A program made the translations under genes and the position numbers. The notes below the pieces were generated by a model. That model did no database searches and was not told the DNA's origin. It saw only the letters and a list, made by a program, of their open reading frames with translations. This document shows, one piece after another, positions 8,451 to 16,606 of a stretch of 64,000 nucleotides of DNA; positions within the stretch are counted from its first letter, which is position 1; the number at the start of each line of letters is the position of its first letter. Origin of the DNA: Sediminispirochaeta bajacaliforniensis DSM 16054. Its GTDB lineage: Bacteria > Spirochaetota > Spirochaetia > DSM-16054 > Sediminispirochaetaceae. The stretch spans positions 62,001-126,000 of the forward strand of contig NZ_KB899407.1 in NCBI RefSeq assembly GCF_000378205.1, written 5' to 3'.

Positions 8451-8944
8451 TGCTTCCTTTCCTCCAGAAAAAACGAGATTAGAAGGGCGATGCCTGCTAC
8501 CACAACCGTAGAATCTGCGACATTAAAGGTAGGCCAGCGATCGAGCCCGAAAAGCCCATAGAATTTAACATCGATAAAATCGACAACCCCCTCGGGACGA
8601 AAGATCCTATCAATGATATTCCCAAACCCTCCGCCGACAATGGCGGCAAGCACCCAACGCTGGAAAGAGGAAAGGTCCCGACCTTTCACAAGATAAACGG
8701 AAATTGCAACAAGGGCGATGAGAGGCACCAAAATAAATAAGAAAAGCTTGACTGGTTGCGGGAATCCATTTCCAAGACTAAAGGCCACCGCAAGATTACG
8801 CGTATGAATGATACGCAAAAAATCTCCGCCGAAACTCCAGGCCACCGTATGATAGGGAACGTGAGAGGCAATCAACCATTTTGTAAGCTGATCCAGCAGA
8901 ATGACAGCTGCGGTGAGAAAAAACGGGCGATACGGCTTCTCCAT
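8447..8944 (-). CDS. lspA: lipoprotein signal peptidase (signal peptidase II)
   Basis: 165 residues, four transmembrane segments. The aspartyl protease dyad is in the conserved places: D122 in VVDF and D144 in FNVADS, with GNIIDR just upstream. It cleaves prolipoproteins before the lipidated cysteine in the inner membrane. Several lipoproteins in this window (at 35751, 55236 and 57679) would be clients. Its start overlaps the nif3-family stop by one base (TAATG), and its stop overlaps the next gene by four bases, so the three genes form one translationally coupled operon. Confidence 0.95.
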   Translation of the reverse strand: MEKPYRPFFLTAAVILLDQLTKWLIASHVPYHTVAWSFGGDFLRIIHTRNLAVAFSLGNGFPQPVKLFLFILVPLIALVAISVYLVKGRDLSSFQRWVLAAIVGGGFGNIIDRIFRPEGVVDFIDVKFYGLFGLDRWPTFNVADSTVVVAGIALLISFFLEERKQ

Positions 8945-9705
8945 TACAGCCCCGTCGGAAGATCAATAAAACAGGTTTCAATCCCGGTATCCGCTTCCAG
9001 CTTGCCCGCCATCAATTGAACACCATACACCTCGGTTCGATAATGACCGGCAGCAATGAGATTGATACCCGATTCCTGACACAGATGATAGACCTGATGG
9101 CTCAGCTCTCCTGTGAGATAGAGATCGACACCCTTTTCAATCGCCTGCTCTACATCTTTGTCCGCACCACCCGAGATAATGGCCACAGAAGAGATCTTTT
9201 CAGGGCCAAAAGCGAGAACGCCCAAAAGCTCTTCCCGATCCATTCCCAGCAGCGTAAGAACATCATCGATGGTTTGGGGTGTTTCAAAACTACCGGCACA
9301 GCCGATTCGGACTCTTCGAAATATACCAAAGGGTTCTATATCCTTCAGACCAAGCTGTTTGGCAAGGCCTGCATTATTGCCGTATGCTTCGTGCATGTCG
9401 AGAGGCAAATGTGCCGCATACAGGGCAATATCATTCTCGATCAAAGCGGCAATACGCCGATAATGGGAACCGGTTATACTCTGTTCCTTTCCCCAAAAAA
9501 GACCGTGATGTACGAAGAGCATCTGAGCGCCGATATCTTTTGTTCGGAGGATGCTCTCTTCGCAGGCATCAACGGCGAAGGCAACCTTTCGCACCGGCAT
9601 GTCAAAACGCCCGACCTGCAAACCATTGAGGGAGTAATCGACTCCGGTAAGATCATCGATGGCAAGAATCGAGCGAAAATAGGCATCAAGTTCACTGACT
9701 GTCAT
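8944..9705 (-). CDS. Nif3/YbgI-family dinuclear metal-centre protein
   Basis: 253 residues. Metal-binding features of the Nif3-like family are present: VHHGLFWG (H66, H67), an Asp/His pair around AAHLPLDMH, and the C-terminal GHYRTE segment. Family members form toroidal hexamers with two metal ions per subunit. Some have been described as GTP cyclohydrolase type 1-like, and the true reaction in most bacteria is unsettled. It is first in an operon with lspA. Its promoter has a perfect TATAAT ending seven bases before the ATG, with no Shine-Dalgarno sequence. Confidence 0.92.
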   Translation of the reverse strand: MTVSELDAYFRSILAIDDLTGVDYSLNGLQVGRFDMPVRKVAFAVDACEESILRTKDIGAQMLFVHHGLFWGKEQSITGSHYRRIAALIENDIALYAAHLPLDMHEAYGNNAGLAKQLGLKDIEPFGIFRRVRIGCAGSFETPQTIDDVLTLLGMDREELLGVLAFGPEKISSVAIISGGADKDVEQAIEKGVDLYLTGELSHQVYHLCQESGINLIAAGHYRTEVYGVQLMAGKLEADTGIETCFIDLPTGL

Positions 9706-9712
9706 AGGGTCT

Positions 9713-9742
9713 ATTATACGCTTCGCCCCTCTCGCTTGACAA
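9713..9742 (-). promoter_or_regulatory. nif3-lspA operon promoter
   Basis: Read on the reverse strand: TTGTCA (9742-9737), 18-base spacer, perfect TATAAT (9718-9713), seven bases, ATG at 9705. Its -35 box shares five bases with the divergent lon-like promoter. Confidence 0.7.
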
Positions 9743-9765
9743 CCCGAGAGGACGCTAACTATAGT
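9728..9765 (+). promoter_or_regulatory. lon-like gene promoter with inverted repeat around the -35
   Basis: TTGACA at 9736-9741, 18-base spacer, TATAGT at 9760-9765. CCTCTCG (9728-9734) and CGAGAGG (9745-9751) form a perfect 7-bp inverted repeat that brackets the -35 box, a likely repressor site. It is not the CIRCE sequence. Confidence 0.6.
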
Positions 9766-9782
9766 GGGGAACTGGAGTCTTC

Positions 9783-12173
9783 ATGAGTAAACAAGAATTG
9801 AATGCCGAGTCCCTTGAACTTATCATCACCGAAAACGAAATCTCCGAATTCGGAGCTCACATCGACAGTCCCGATATTATTGGCCAGCCCCGAGCCATCC
9901 GGGCCCTAAAAATGGGAACGGAAATGAGAGGACGAGGCTATAATGTTTTCGTCACCGGTCTTCCAGGTACAGGGAGAACAAGTGCCATACGAAAAATTCT
10001 TGCATCGCTTAAGCCCAGACAGAGTTCCTCGTTGGAAGATGTGGTGTATGTCTACAACTTTGACGATCCCGACGCTCCGAAAGTGCTTTACCTTGAAAAA
10101 GGAAAGGGACGTCTCTTCAAACGGGAAATTCACGACCTTGTTGAGGAACTCAAGACAGCCCTGCGAACAAGACTCGAAAGCGACGAAGTAAAAGAGCGGC
10201 GGAATGGGTTGGTAAGGACGGTGGAAGAGCAGGAAAACCTCGTCATCACCGATCTCGAGGCCCGCTTTCGGAAAGAGGGATTCCAAATCATACAGATCCG
10301 CGAACAGGAAAAAGAAACCACCGATCTGAAGCCCATCATAGAGGGGAAAGCCATTGATTTCGATGAGCTCCAGGAACAGGCGGCAAGGGGCGATATCACG
10401 GACCAACAGTGGGAAAAGCTTCGCGAAGCCTATTTTCGGCTTATGGATGAATTGAAAAAACAGTTTGAAGAGCTCCACAGCGGCCGTGTCGCCCTAGATA
10501 AGGAGATAGAGGCCCTCAAAACAGAGGTGCTTCAACCGGTAATCGATGCAGCAATCGACAACATAGCGACCGATTACCGCTCAGCATCGGTTGAAGCCTA
10601 TCTGAACACTCTTCGAAACGATCTACGTTCCCATACCTATCTTTTTTTAAGAGAACGTGGCGAAGAGGACGATGGACCAATTCCCGCGCTCATCCGTTAT
10701 GGAGTAAATGTAATCGTAGATAATGGCACCACAGAGACCGTGCCTGTTATTTTCGAAAATCATCCTACCTACTCAAACCTCTTCGGAGTCATCGAATCAC
10801 GTTTTGATCTCGGAGGAGAGGGGGGGACGACCTTCATGATGATAAAATCTGGCTCTCTCATTCGTGCGAGGGGAGGTTTTATTGTCCTCAACGCCCACGA
10901 TCTTCTCCAGGAAGAAGGAGTATGGGAACATCTGAAACGGGCGTTGCAAACCGGAGAGGTGGAAATACAGGGACCGGAAGGGGGAATCACTCTTCAGCAT
11001 ACGGTTCTTAAACCCAAGGCCATATCCATCGATACCAAGGTTATCCTTACCGGCACAGAAAATCTCTACGATCTGCTCTACGGCCAGGATATGGACTTCG
11101 CAAAGCATTTTAAGATAACCGCGGAATTCGATTCGGTTATGGAGCGGACGGCCGAAAATTGCGGCCGTTATATTGGTTTTGCAAACATGATCTGTGATGA
11201 TGAATCATTACGGAGAATCGCCCGATCGGGAATGGCCGCAATCATCGAGTACGGAATCAAATTATCAGAACAACGCGACCGTCTATCCACTCGCTTCTCC
11301 CTTATTGCCGATCTGATCAGAGAGGCGGACTACTGGAGTGGTAGACAGGGAAAGAAGGATATCGACAGAGAAGCCGTTGCCAGGGCCCTTGAGGAACGGA
11401 AATTTCTTTGGAATCTTCCGGAAGAAAAGATGACCGAGATGATTCTCAGTGGTGAAATGCTGTTGCAGCTTGAAGGAAATGCGGTAGGAAAGGTCAACGG
11501 CCTTGCCGTTCACGACCGAGGCTATTACGCCTATGGTCTTCCTACCGTTATATCTGCGAGTGCCGCCCCCGGCAGTGAGGGAATCATTAATATTGAACGT
11601 GAAGTCGGTCTTTCCGGAGAAATCCACGACAAGTGGCTTCTGATTATCGAAGGATTTCTCCGACGCACCTACGCAAGAGAAATTCCCCTTTCAATCTATG
11701 CAAATATTTGTTTTGAACAAAGCTACAGCGAAATAGACGGCGATTCGGCAAGCTCAACCGAGGTCTATGCCCTCCTTTCGGCCATAGGAGAGATTCCACT
11801 CAGGCAAGATATTGCCGTTACCGGATCGGTAAATCAACTCGGACAACTCCAGCCTGTCGGAGGAATCAGTGAAAAAATTGAAGGCTTTTTCAATATCTGC
11901 CGTCAAACAGGACTTTCGGGTAGTCAGGGAGTCATTATACCCGCGATAAACCAAAATAACCTGATGTTGTCCGATGAAGTCTGCGATGCGGTACGAAACG
12001 GAAGTTTTCACGTCTGGTCGGCCGATACCGTAGGAGAGGGAATGGAACTCCTCACAGGTCTGGAAGAGGGAAAACGGAACAAAAAAGGGATCTACCCCCC
12101 TGAAAGTATCAACGGAAAAGTAGCGAGAAGGCTGAAAGAGATGGCCGACCTCGTAAAAAACTATTCAAGCTAA
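9783..12173 (+). CDS. Lon-like ATP-dependent protease (LonB/YcbZ type)
   Basis: 796 residues. An N-terminal AAA+ module carries Walker A GLPGTGRTS (59-67). A long, charged coiled-coil insertion follows (about 110-260). The C-terminal Lon protease domain holds the Ser-Lys dyad, Ser in DGDSASS near 655 and Lys in SEKIEG near 697. This order matches the Lon-related AAA_32 proteases rather than classical LonA, which has a separate N-terminal substrate domain. GGAG lies five bases before the ATG. Divergent from the nif3 operon, with overlapping -35 boxes. It degrades misfolded or regulatory proteins in the cytoplasm; specific substrates are unknown. Confidence 0.92.
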   Translation: MSKQELNAESLELIITENEISEFGAHIDSPDIIGQPRAIRALKMGTEMRGRGYNVFVTGLPGTGRTSAIRKILASLKPRQSSSLEDVVYVYNFDDPDAPKVLYLEKGKGRLFKREIHDLVEELKTALRTRLESDEVKERRNGLVRTVEEQENLVITDLEARFRKEGFQIIQIREQEKETTDLKPIIEGKAIDFDELQEQAARGDITDQQWEKLREAYFRLMDELKKQFEELHSGRVALDKEIEALKTEVLQPVIDAAIDNIATDYRSASVEAYLNTLRNDLRSHTYLFLRERGEEDDGPIPALIRYGVNVIVDNGTTETVPVIFENHPTYSNLFGVIESRFDLGGEGGTTFMMIKSGSLIRARGGFIVLNAHDLLQEEGVWEHLKRALQTGEVEIQGPEGGITLQHTVLKPKAISIDTKVILTGTENLYDLLYGQDMDFAKHFKITAEFDSVMERTAENCGRYIGFANMICDDESLRRIARSGMAAIIEYGIKLSEQRDRLSTRFSLIADLIREADYWSGRQGKKDIDREAVARALEERKFLWNLPEEKMTEMILSGEMLLQLEGNAVGKVNGLAVHDRGYYAYGLPTVISASAAPGSEGIINIEREVGLSGEIHDKWLLIIEGFLRRTYAREIPLSIYANICFEQSYSEIDGDSASSTEVYALLSAIGEIPLRQDIAVTGSVNQLGQLQPVGGISEKIEGFFNICRQTGLSGSQGVIIPAINQNNLMLSDEVCDAVRNGSFHVWSADTVGEGMELLTGLEEGKRNKKGIYPPESINGKVARRLKEMADLVKNYSS

Positions 12174-12247
12174 TACTTGACAGCATCGCCTTACTGCCTG
12201 ATCATTAATACCGTTTGCAAGCATATTGTTAGGCAGGTAGTAGTTTC

Positions 12248-13729
12248 ATGGCACCGGAAGTAAATGTACCACAGATTCAGAAGGCGGCACGTAACGCCGT
12301 TCCTATTGCAATTAAGACCTATACCCTTCCACGAGAGACCGAAGTATATCTCGAAGATGTACTCGGTATTTTTCTTTCCGAGTTTGGGCAGGAACATCTC
12401 AAGGACCGCATCGCTTACTGTTTGAAAGAGCTTTCGGTAAACGCCAAAAAAGCCAACACAAAGCGGGTTTACTTTAAGGAAAAAGAACTGGATATCAATA
12501 ATGCAAGAGACTATGCAGAGGGTATGAAACGTTTTAAAGAGGAAACCCTTTCCAATATTACCCATTTTCTTGAGTTGCAAAAACAAGCAGGCCTGTATAT
12601 CAAGGTTGTTTTTCAGGCAAGAGGGAAGACCTTTACCCTGAGTGTCAAAAATAATGTGGAGATAAGCAAAAAGGAACAAATCAGGGTCTACGACCGCATT
12701 GCTCGTTCCCGAGCCTTTGAAACAATGGAAGAAGCCCTATCCACGGTCCTTGATGACTCGGAAGGGGCGGGGCTTGGCATCGTCATCCTTGTATTGATGC
12801 TGAAAAAGCTGGGACTCGATGAGGATGCTTTCGACATCGATACCATAGACGGAGAGACCGTAGCAAAGATAACCATTCCCTTCTCGGATGTTCACATCGA
12901 GAACCTCGATAAACTCTCGGAAGAAGTGGTTTCAGAGATCAACGAGCTTCCTCAATTCCCCGACAATATCGTTTTCTTACAGAAGCTTATCAATGATCCC
13001 GACTCGGAAATAACCGACATCGCAAGGCAGATCAGCACGGACCCCTCGTTGACCGCCGATCTTCTCAAGCTTGTTAACTCGGCACAATTTATGCTGCCCA
13101 AACGGGTCGATAACATAGTGGAAGCGGTCAAGTTGGTAGGCCTACGGGGATTGAAGAACCTCCTTTACAGCTACGGGACCCAGAAAATTCTCTCCCAGGA
13201 CCAAAAATGGCTTTGGGACCACTCCTACCGTACAGCTTTTTACGCCTATTCCCTTGCCAGAAGCTTCAAGAAAAAGAAGGACCTTCTCGACGATGCTTAT
13301 GTCGGAGGGATCCTTCATGATATGGGAAAGATTGTCTTTGCACATGTCCACCCAAAACTTCTCGACAGAATCAGCAATTTCTGTACGGAACGTGAAATCG
13401 ACAGAGATCTTTTTGAAGACCTATCCGCCGGCCTCAATCATGCGGAAATCGGTGGTCGTATTGCAGAAAAATGGAATTTCCCCGCAACCCTTGTAGAAGC
13501 AATCAGATTCCACCATGAACCTTCCGAATGCGATCCGGAATATCGGGATGTTGTAGAAACCGTCTATCTTGCAAATGCGCTGGCAAATCTGGAAAACGGT
13601 GAAATTACCTTTGAGCAGATCGATCCGAAGGTACTTGCAGGGTTTCATATCCGTTCGGAAGAGCAAGGGAATGCCATTTTGCAAAGGCTTTCCGACGCCT
13701 TTTCTAAAGACACCGACAACAGAGAGTAA
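12248..13729 (+). CDS. GHKL ATPase-like / HDOD fusion signalling protein
   Basis: 493 residues with two parts. Residues about 20-220 have the landmarks of a histidine-kinase-type ATP-binding fold: an N-box-like ELSVNAKKAN, a glycine-rich EGAGLGI, and a closing beta strand GETVAKITIPF. Residues about 235-440 are an HDOD domain, including the SLTADLLKLVNSA segment, and retain HD-like residues (LHDMGKIVFAH, then FHHEPSE). No phosphoacceptor His domain or signal peptide is present. HDOD proteins usually act in signalling or stress regulation without a known enzymatic output. A modest AGGCAGG site precedes the ATG. The ATPase-like call is from motif spacing alone. Confidence 0.85.
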   Translation: MAPEVNVPQIQKAARNAVPIAIKTYTLPRETEVYLEDVLGIFLSEFGQEHLKDRIAYCLKELSVNAKKANTKRVYFKEKELDINNARDYAEGMKRFKEETLSNITHFLELQKQAGLYIKVVFQARGKTFTLSVKNNVEISKKEQIRVYDRIARSRAFETMEEALSTVLDDSEGAGLGIVILVLMLKKLGLDEDAFDIDTIDGETVAKITIPFSDVHIENLDKLSEEVVSEINELPQFPDNIVFLQKLINDPDSEITDIARQISTDPSLTADLLKLVNSAQFMLPKRVDNIVEAVKLVGLRGLKNLLYSYGTQKILSQDQKWLWDHSYRTAFYAYSLARSFKKKKDLLDDAYVGGILHDMGKIVFAHVHPKLLDRISNFCTEREIDRDLFEDLSAGLNHAEIGGRIAEKWNFPATLVEAIRFHHEPSECDPEYRDVVETVYLANALANLENGEITFEQIDPKVLAGFHIRSEEQGNAILQRLSDAFSKDTDNRE

Positions 13730-13735
13730 CTACTC

Positions 13736-13857
13736 TGTTCGGAATCCTGGCGGCACATGAAAAAACTCTCCTTTTCTCTTAGTTGCAGCTTATCAGGGCC
13801 TTGTCTTCTCAGCTTCCCTCATATGTCTGGAGATAGAAATCACCAGGATTCCTAACA
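13736..13857. repeat. short inverted-terminus repeat element, copy A
   Basis: TGTTCGGAATCCTGG at 13736-13750 is matched in inverted orientation by CCAGGATTCCTAACA at 13843-13857 (14 of 15), enclosing 92 bases with no ORF. Related ends occur at 36465-36608 and, singly, at 17813-17828. It lies between the HDOD stop and the nrdH-like promoter. Confidence 0.5.
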
Positions 13858-13870
13858 CTAATGACAACAA

Positions 13871-13899
13871 TTGACATTCATATTGTTATATAGTATTAT
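13871..13899 (+). promoter_or_regulatory. redoxin gene promoter
   Basis: TTGACA at 13871-13876, exactly 17 bases, TATTAT at 13894-13899; one of the best promoters in the window. Confidence 0.8.
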
Positions 13900-13929
13900 T
13901 TATATATAAAATTCCAAAGGAGTGTATCC

Positions 13930-14160
13930 ATGGCTATAACAATCTATACGACTCCGTCATGCGGCTACTGCGTAAAAGCAAAAGAGTATTTTCGTGGCCG
14001 CGGCGTCAATTTTACCGAATACAATGTGGCCCAGAATATGCAGAAAGCGGAAGAAATGGTTAAGAAGTCCGGGCAAATGGGCGTTCCGGTTATCGACATC
14101 AATGGTAGAATCATCATCGGATTTAATCAGTCGGAGATAGAACGGGCCCTCCATCGCTAA
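13930..14160 (+). CDS. glutaredoxin/NrdH-like redoxin
   Basis: 76 residues, a single thioredoxin-fold domain. The CxxC active site is C11-G-Y-C14 after the first strand, and the cis-proline loop GVPVID is in place. Small redoxins of this length supply electrons to ribonucleotide reductase (NrdH) or reduce protein disulfides; no reductase gene is adjacent, so the partner is unknown. AAGGAG is seven bases before the ATG. The last 38 bases overlap the 3' end of the convergent trmH-like gene, and a long hairpin follows the stop. Confidence 0.92.
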   Translation: MAITIYTTPSCGYCVKAKEYFRGRGVNFTEYNVAQNMQKAEEMVKKSGQMGVPVIDINGRIIIGFNQSEIERALHR

Positions 14161-14992
14161 TGGTTGTTTCGTGCCGTCGGACTTCAGGTCCGACGGCACG
14201 AAACTGCGAAAACCAGGCATGAAGGACGATGCCGGTGGCTACCGACACATTAAGAGACCCTTTGCGTCCCCCCGTTTCTATAGAAACAGTGCCTCCACTC
14301 CGATTTGCCTGTTCCATTAAGGCAGGTGAGACTCCCAGTTCTTCCGAACCAATAACAAGTATTCCACCTGCCGGAAAGTGAAAATCATTTAACGGACAGC
14401 CTCCCGTTTCAAGGGCAACAATCTTATTCGAAGCAATGTGGGTTTGTATCTCGTTAAAAGAAGAGCGACACCAAGGAACGATATCGACACATCCCATGGC
14501 ACTTCTCTGCGCCCGGGGATGTCGTGGGTCCGCACTAGCAGGGGAAAGAAAAATCTTTCGGACTCCAAAAGACTCGGCGGCCCGAAAGATGCTTCCGACA
14601 TTAAAGGGTGAACGGATATCGTCGAGATAAAGATCAAGCTCAATGGTCTTTCGCACCTGTTCACAGCCTCCCTCTTCTAAAGGTGGGGGGGGCAAGAGGT
14701 CCCAATCGGCGGGGGAAGCGCCTATTTGTTCGAGAAGGAGATGCCGCAATCCATTGCAGGAGCGCTGTACGTCATTTTTACCTATACACTGCAGATTAAG
14801 AGCCGACACTTTCTCACGAACAGCACTAGTAACGGAGGGATCTTCGGAGATCAGGGAAAATAAATCCCGTAAGTACGTAGTATCGATGGAGACATCATTT
14901 CGGAGACCTTCTTCAAAAAATCGTATGAGCCTCGGATATTTTCGTATACGCGTCGAAGGCGGAAGCCCTGCCAATTTTTTTATGGTAATCAT
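14123..14992 (-). CDS. TrmH/SpoU-family RNA 2'-O-methyltransferase
   Basis: 289 residues. The C-terminal SPOUT domain shows the three SpoU motifs: motif 1 around DDIRSPFNVGSIFRAAES, motif 2 at VIGSEELGVS, motif 3 at ETGGRKGSLNVSVATGIVLH. The N-terminal 110 residues are helical and not recognised; other family members carry varied RNA-recognition extensions there. The target nucleotide (tRNA or 23S rRNA) cannot be told. It starts nine bases after the iron-ADH-like gene. The final 13 codons run into the 3' end of the redoxin gene, and the preceding part of the C-terminal tail is encoded by the hairpin. Confidence 0.9.
   Translation of the reverse strand: MITIKKLAGLPPSTRIRKYPRLIRFFEEGLRNDVSIDTTYLRDLFSLISEDPSVTSAVREKVSALNLQCIGKNDVQRSCNGLRHLLLEQIGASPADWDLLPPPPLEEGGCEQVRKTIELDLYLDDIRSPFNVGSIFRAAESFGVRKIFLSPASADPRHPRAQRSAMGCVDIVPWCRSSFNEIQTHIASNKIVALETGGCPLNDFHFPAGGILVIGSEELGVSPALMEQANRSGGTVSIETGGRKGSLNVSVATGIVLHAWFSQFRAVGPEVRRHETTISDGGPVLSPTD
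14167..14203. terminator. 16-bp hairpin inside a convergent overlap
   Basis: Perfect stem TTTCGTGCCGTCGGAC (14167-14182) with 14188-14203 and a five-base loop. There is no T-run on either side beyond the arm ends. It follows the redoxin stop by six bases but lies wholly within the reverse-strand trmH-like coding sequence. Confidence 0.6.
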
Positions 14993-15001
14993 GCAGCAGA
15001 A

Positions 15002-16147
15002 CTACCACGCCTGTTGAAGCAGCTGCATCAGGTCGTCATAGGAAAGAGGCCCCGCTAAATCAGCGATGAAAGGAAGCTCCCTCGCTTTCGCAACAACCTC
15101 GGGGAAAGCGTCACGTTCAAGGTCCAGCTCCGAAAGGCGACCGGGGAATTGATGAGACCCGATGGAAGAACGCAGCCGCTCGACCGTCCTGTCTGCGGCA
15201 GCAACCACTGAAAGCCCCTTTAAATTTTCACCCAGGATATTTCCCATCCTGGCAATCTTCTCCGGCGCGGACCTCAACCCATATTCGAGGATATAGGGAA
15301 GCATGATGGTAGAGGCAACGGCTTTAGGTACAGATCGATGAGCACTTATGCTCCAGGAGAGGGCCGTACCGGCTCCAGGTGAACCTGAAGCAGTTCCGAG
15401 CGCGTTGAAGAAGGCCGCCTGCGCGGCAAAGAGTCCGGCACTTTCAACCTTACCTGCCTCCATCCCGGCCACTGCATCAACAGCAAGTGCAACCGCTTTT
15501 AGAAAAGCCGTCTCAGACAAGAATGTATTACGACCGGAAAGGTAGCCCTCCACGGAAAGGAGGAGGGTATCAAGCAACAGGGCCACCCGATACTTTGGCG
15601 ATAAGCCCCCGCTCAATTCAGGGTCGATCACAGCGGCAAAGGGGAAAAAGCCCTCGGCATTGACCAATCGCGGGGTTCGACTTCTGGCATCGACAATGAA
15701 AAACCTATCGCTGCACATGAAGGGACTGCGAAGCGTCCCGGGAATCTCTATATAAGGAAGCGGGGGCGCAGAAACGGTAGATCCGGAGAGAATATCATCG
15801 ACACGTTTATCGGAGTTGGCTGCAAGTGCCGTCATTCTGGCAATACCAAGAGCCCTTAGCCCTCCGAAGCCGATAACGGCATGCAACCTACTTACCTTTG
15901 CAAGCTCGGAGGCAGCCTCTGCACTACGACTGTCCGCCCGGGCCGGAAGGTCGGTAAAAATCATCACCTCACCGCCTTCCCGTTCTATAAGCGATCGTAT
16001 CCGATCAACCTCCACACGCTCTGAAAGAGCACGTTCCGTGACAAGGAGAAAGCGGTTTCCAAGCAATCCAATAGTCTCTGCCAGCCGTAGCAGAGAACCA
16101 GCAGAACAAAATATCCTCGTCGGCATGTAAAGGGATAAATCCTGCAT
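15002..16147 (-). CDS. degenerate iron-containing alcohol dehydrogenase family protein
   Basis: 381 residues from an ATG with AGGAGG seven bases upstream. Its length and block order follow the iron-ADH family along the whole chain, yet key positions are changed. The nucleotide-binding GGGSxxD is GFGGLRA (93-99). The GTxxGTGSE block is GTLRSPFMCS. Of the four metal ligands only D193 remains: the next His is L197, the His of PHG is K275 (PKA), and the position 14 residues before it is Thr. The frame is intact, so it is probably a selected protein with another role and not a decaying gene. It could be a pseudoenzyme or bind another ligand. Confidence 0.82.
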   Translation of the reverse strand: MQDLSLYMPTRIFCSAGSLLRLAETIGLLGNRFLLVTERALSERVEVDRIRSLIEREGGEVMIFTDLPARADSRSAEAASELAKVSRLHAVIGFGGLRALGIARMTALAANSDKRVDDILSGSTVSAPPLPYIEIPGTLRSPFMCSDRFFIVDARSRTPRLVNAEGFFPFAAVIDPELSGGLSPKYRVALLLDTLLLSVEGYLSGRNTFLSETAFLKAVALAVDAVAGMEAGKVESAGLFAAQAAFFNALGTASGSPGAGTALSWSISAHRSVPKAVASTIMLPYILEYGLRSAPEKIARMGNILGENLKGLSVVAAADRTVERLRSSIGSHQFPGRLSELDLERDAFPEVVAKARELPFIADLAGPLSYDDLMQLLQQAW

Positions 16148-16216
16148 TGGCAAACCTCCTCACAAAATCCTTATATCACTATTACAGGAGATACCGAGCT
16201 ATGCAAGAGGAGTAAT

Positions 16217-16245
16217 AAAAAAAAGACCACCCGGTAGGGGTGGTC
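16217..16245 (-). terminator. intrinsic terminator after flgM
   Basis: On the reverse strand, an 8-bp stem GACCACCC/GGGTGGTC with a five-base loop is followed by eight T. Confidence 0.9.
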
Positions 16246-16270
16246 GGAATAGTACTATCGAAGGCATAAC

Positions 16271-16558
16271 TCAGGAGATGCCGAACATATCCATGATTGA
16301 ATCGGCGACATCACCAAGGAGCTTATCATTTATGTAGGAAGGATCCTCCAATTTTCGGCGGACCTCTTCGACACGATCGGCCCTGATATCGGGAGACGCC
16401 TTAACCGTTTCAACGGCCTTATACACCTCAGCCATGGTTTTTGCATCATTGGATATGGAAATTGAGTCCTTTTCCCCGGGCTTTATCGGTTTAGAGGTTT
16501 TGTTGGTCTTCCCAAGCTTGTTTACCGGATCAACCGGTCCTAATCTCTCAATATTCAT
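16271..16558 (-). CDS. flgM: FlgM-like anti-sigma-28 factor
   Basis: 95 residues from an ATG with AGGG six bases upstream. The N-terminal 35 residues are polar and probably disordered. The C-terminal half has the FlgM pattern: a SISNDAKTM segment, then IRADRVEEVRRKLED and a short helix around VADSIMDMFG. FlgM holds the flagellar sigma factor FliA inactive until the hook-basal body is complete and FlgM is exported. This is the only flagellar gene in the window. It is 48 bases after rsmI and ends in a strong terminator. Short and divergent, so a moderate call. Confidence 0.75.
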   Translation of the reverse strand: MNIERLGPVDPVNKLGKTNKTSKPIKPGEKDSISISNDAKTMAEVYKAVETVKASPDIRADRVEEVRRKLEDPSYINDKLLGDVADSIMDMFGIS

Positions 16559-16606
16559 TTCCAACCCTGCCTTTCATCCTATATATCGGATGGAATACTC
16601 TTAATA

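Noticed and set aside
12191-12679. 162-codon reverse open frame over the HDOD gene
   Set aside because: It lies opposite the conserved N-terminal region of a recognised protein, has no ribosome site and shows no family pattern.
15002-16147. Iron-ADH-like gene as a pseudogene
   Set aside because: The frame is continuous at full family length, without stop or frameshift, and has a strong ribosome site; loss is confined to active-site residues.
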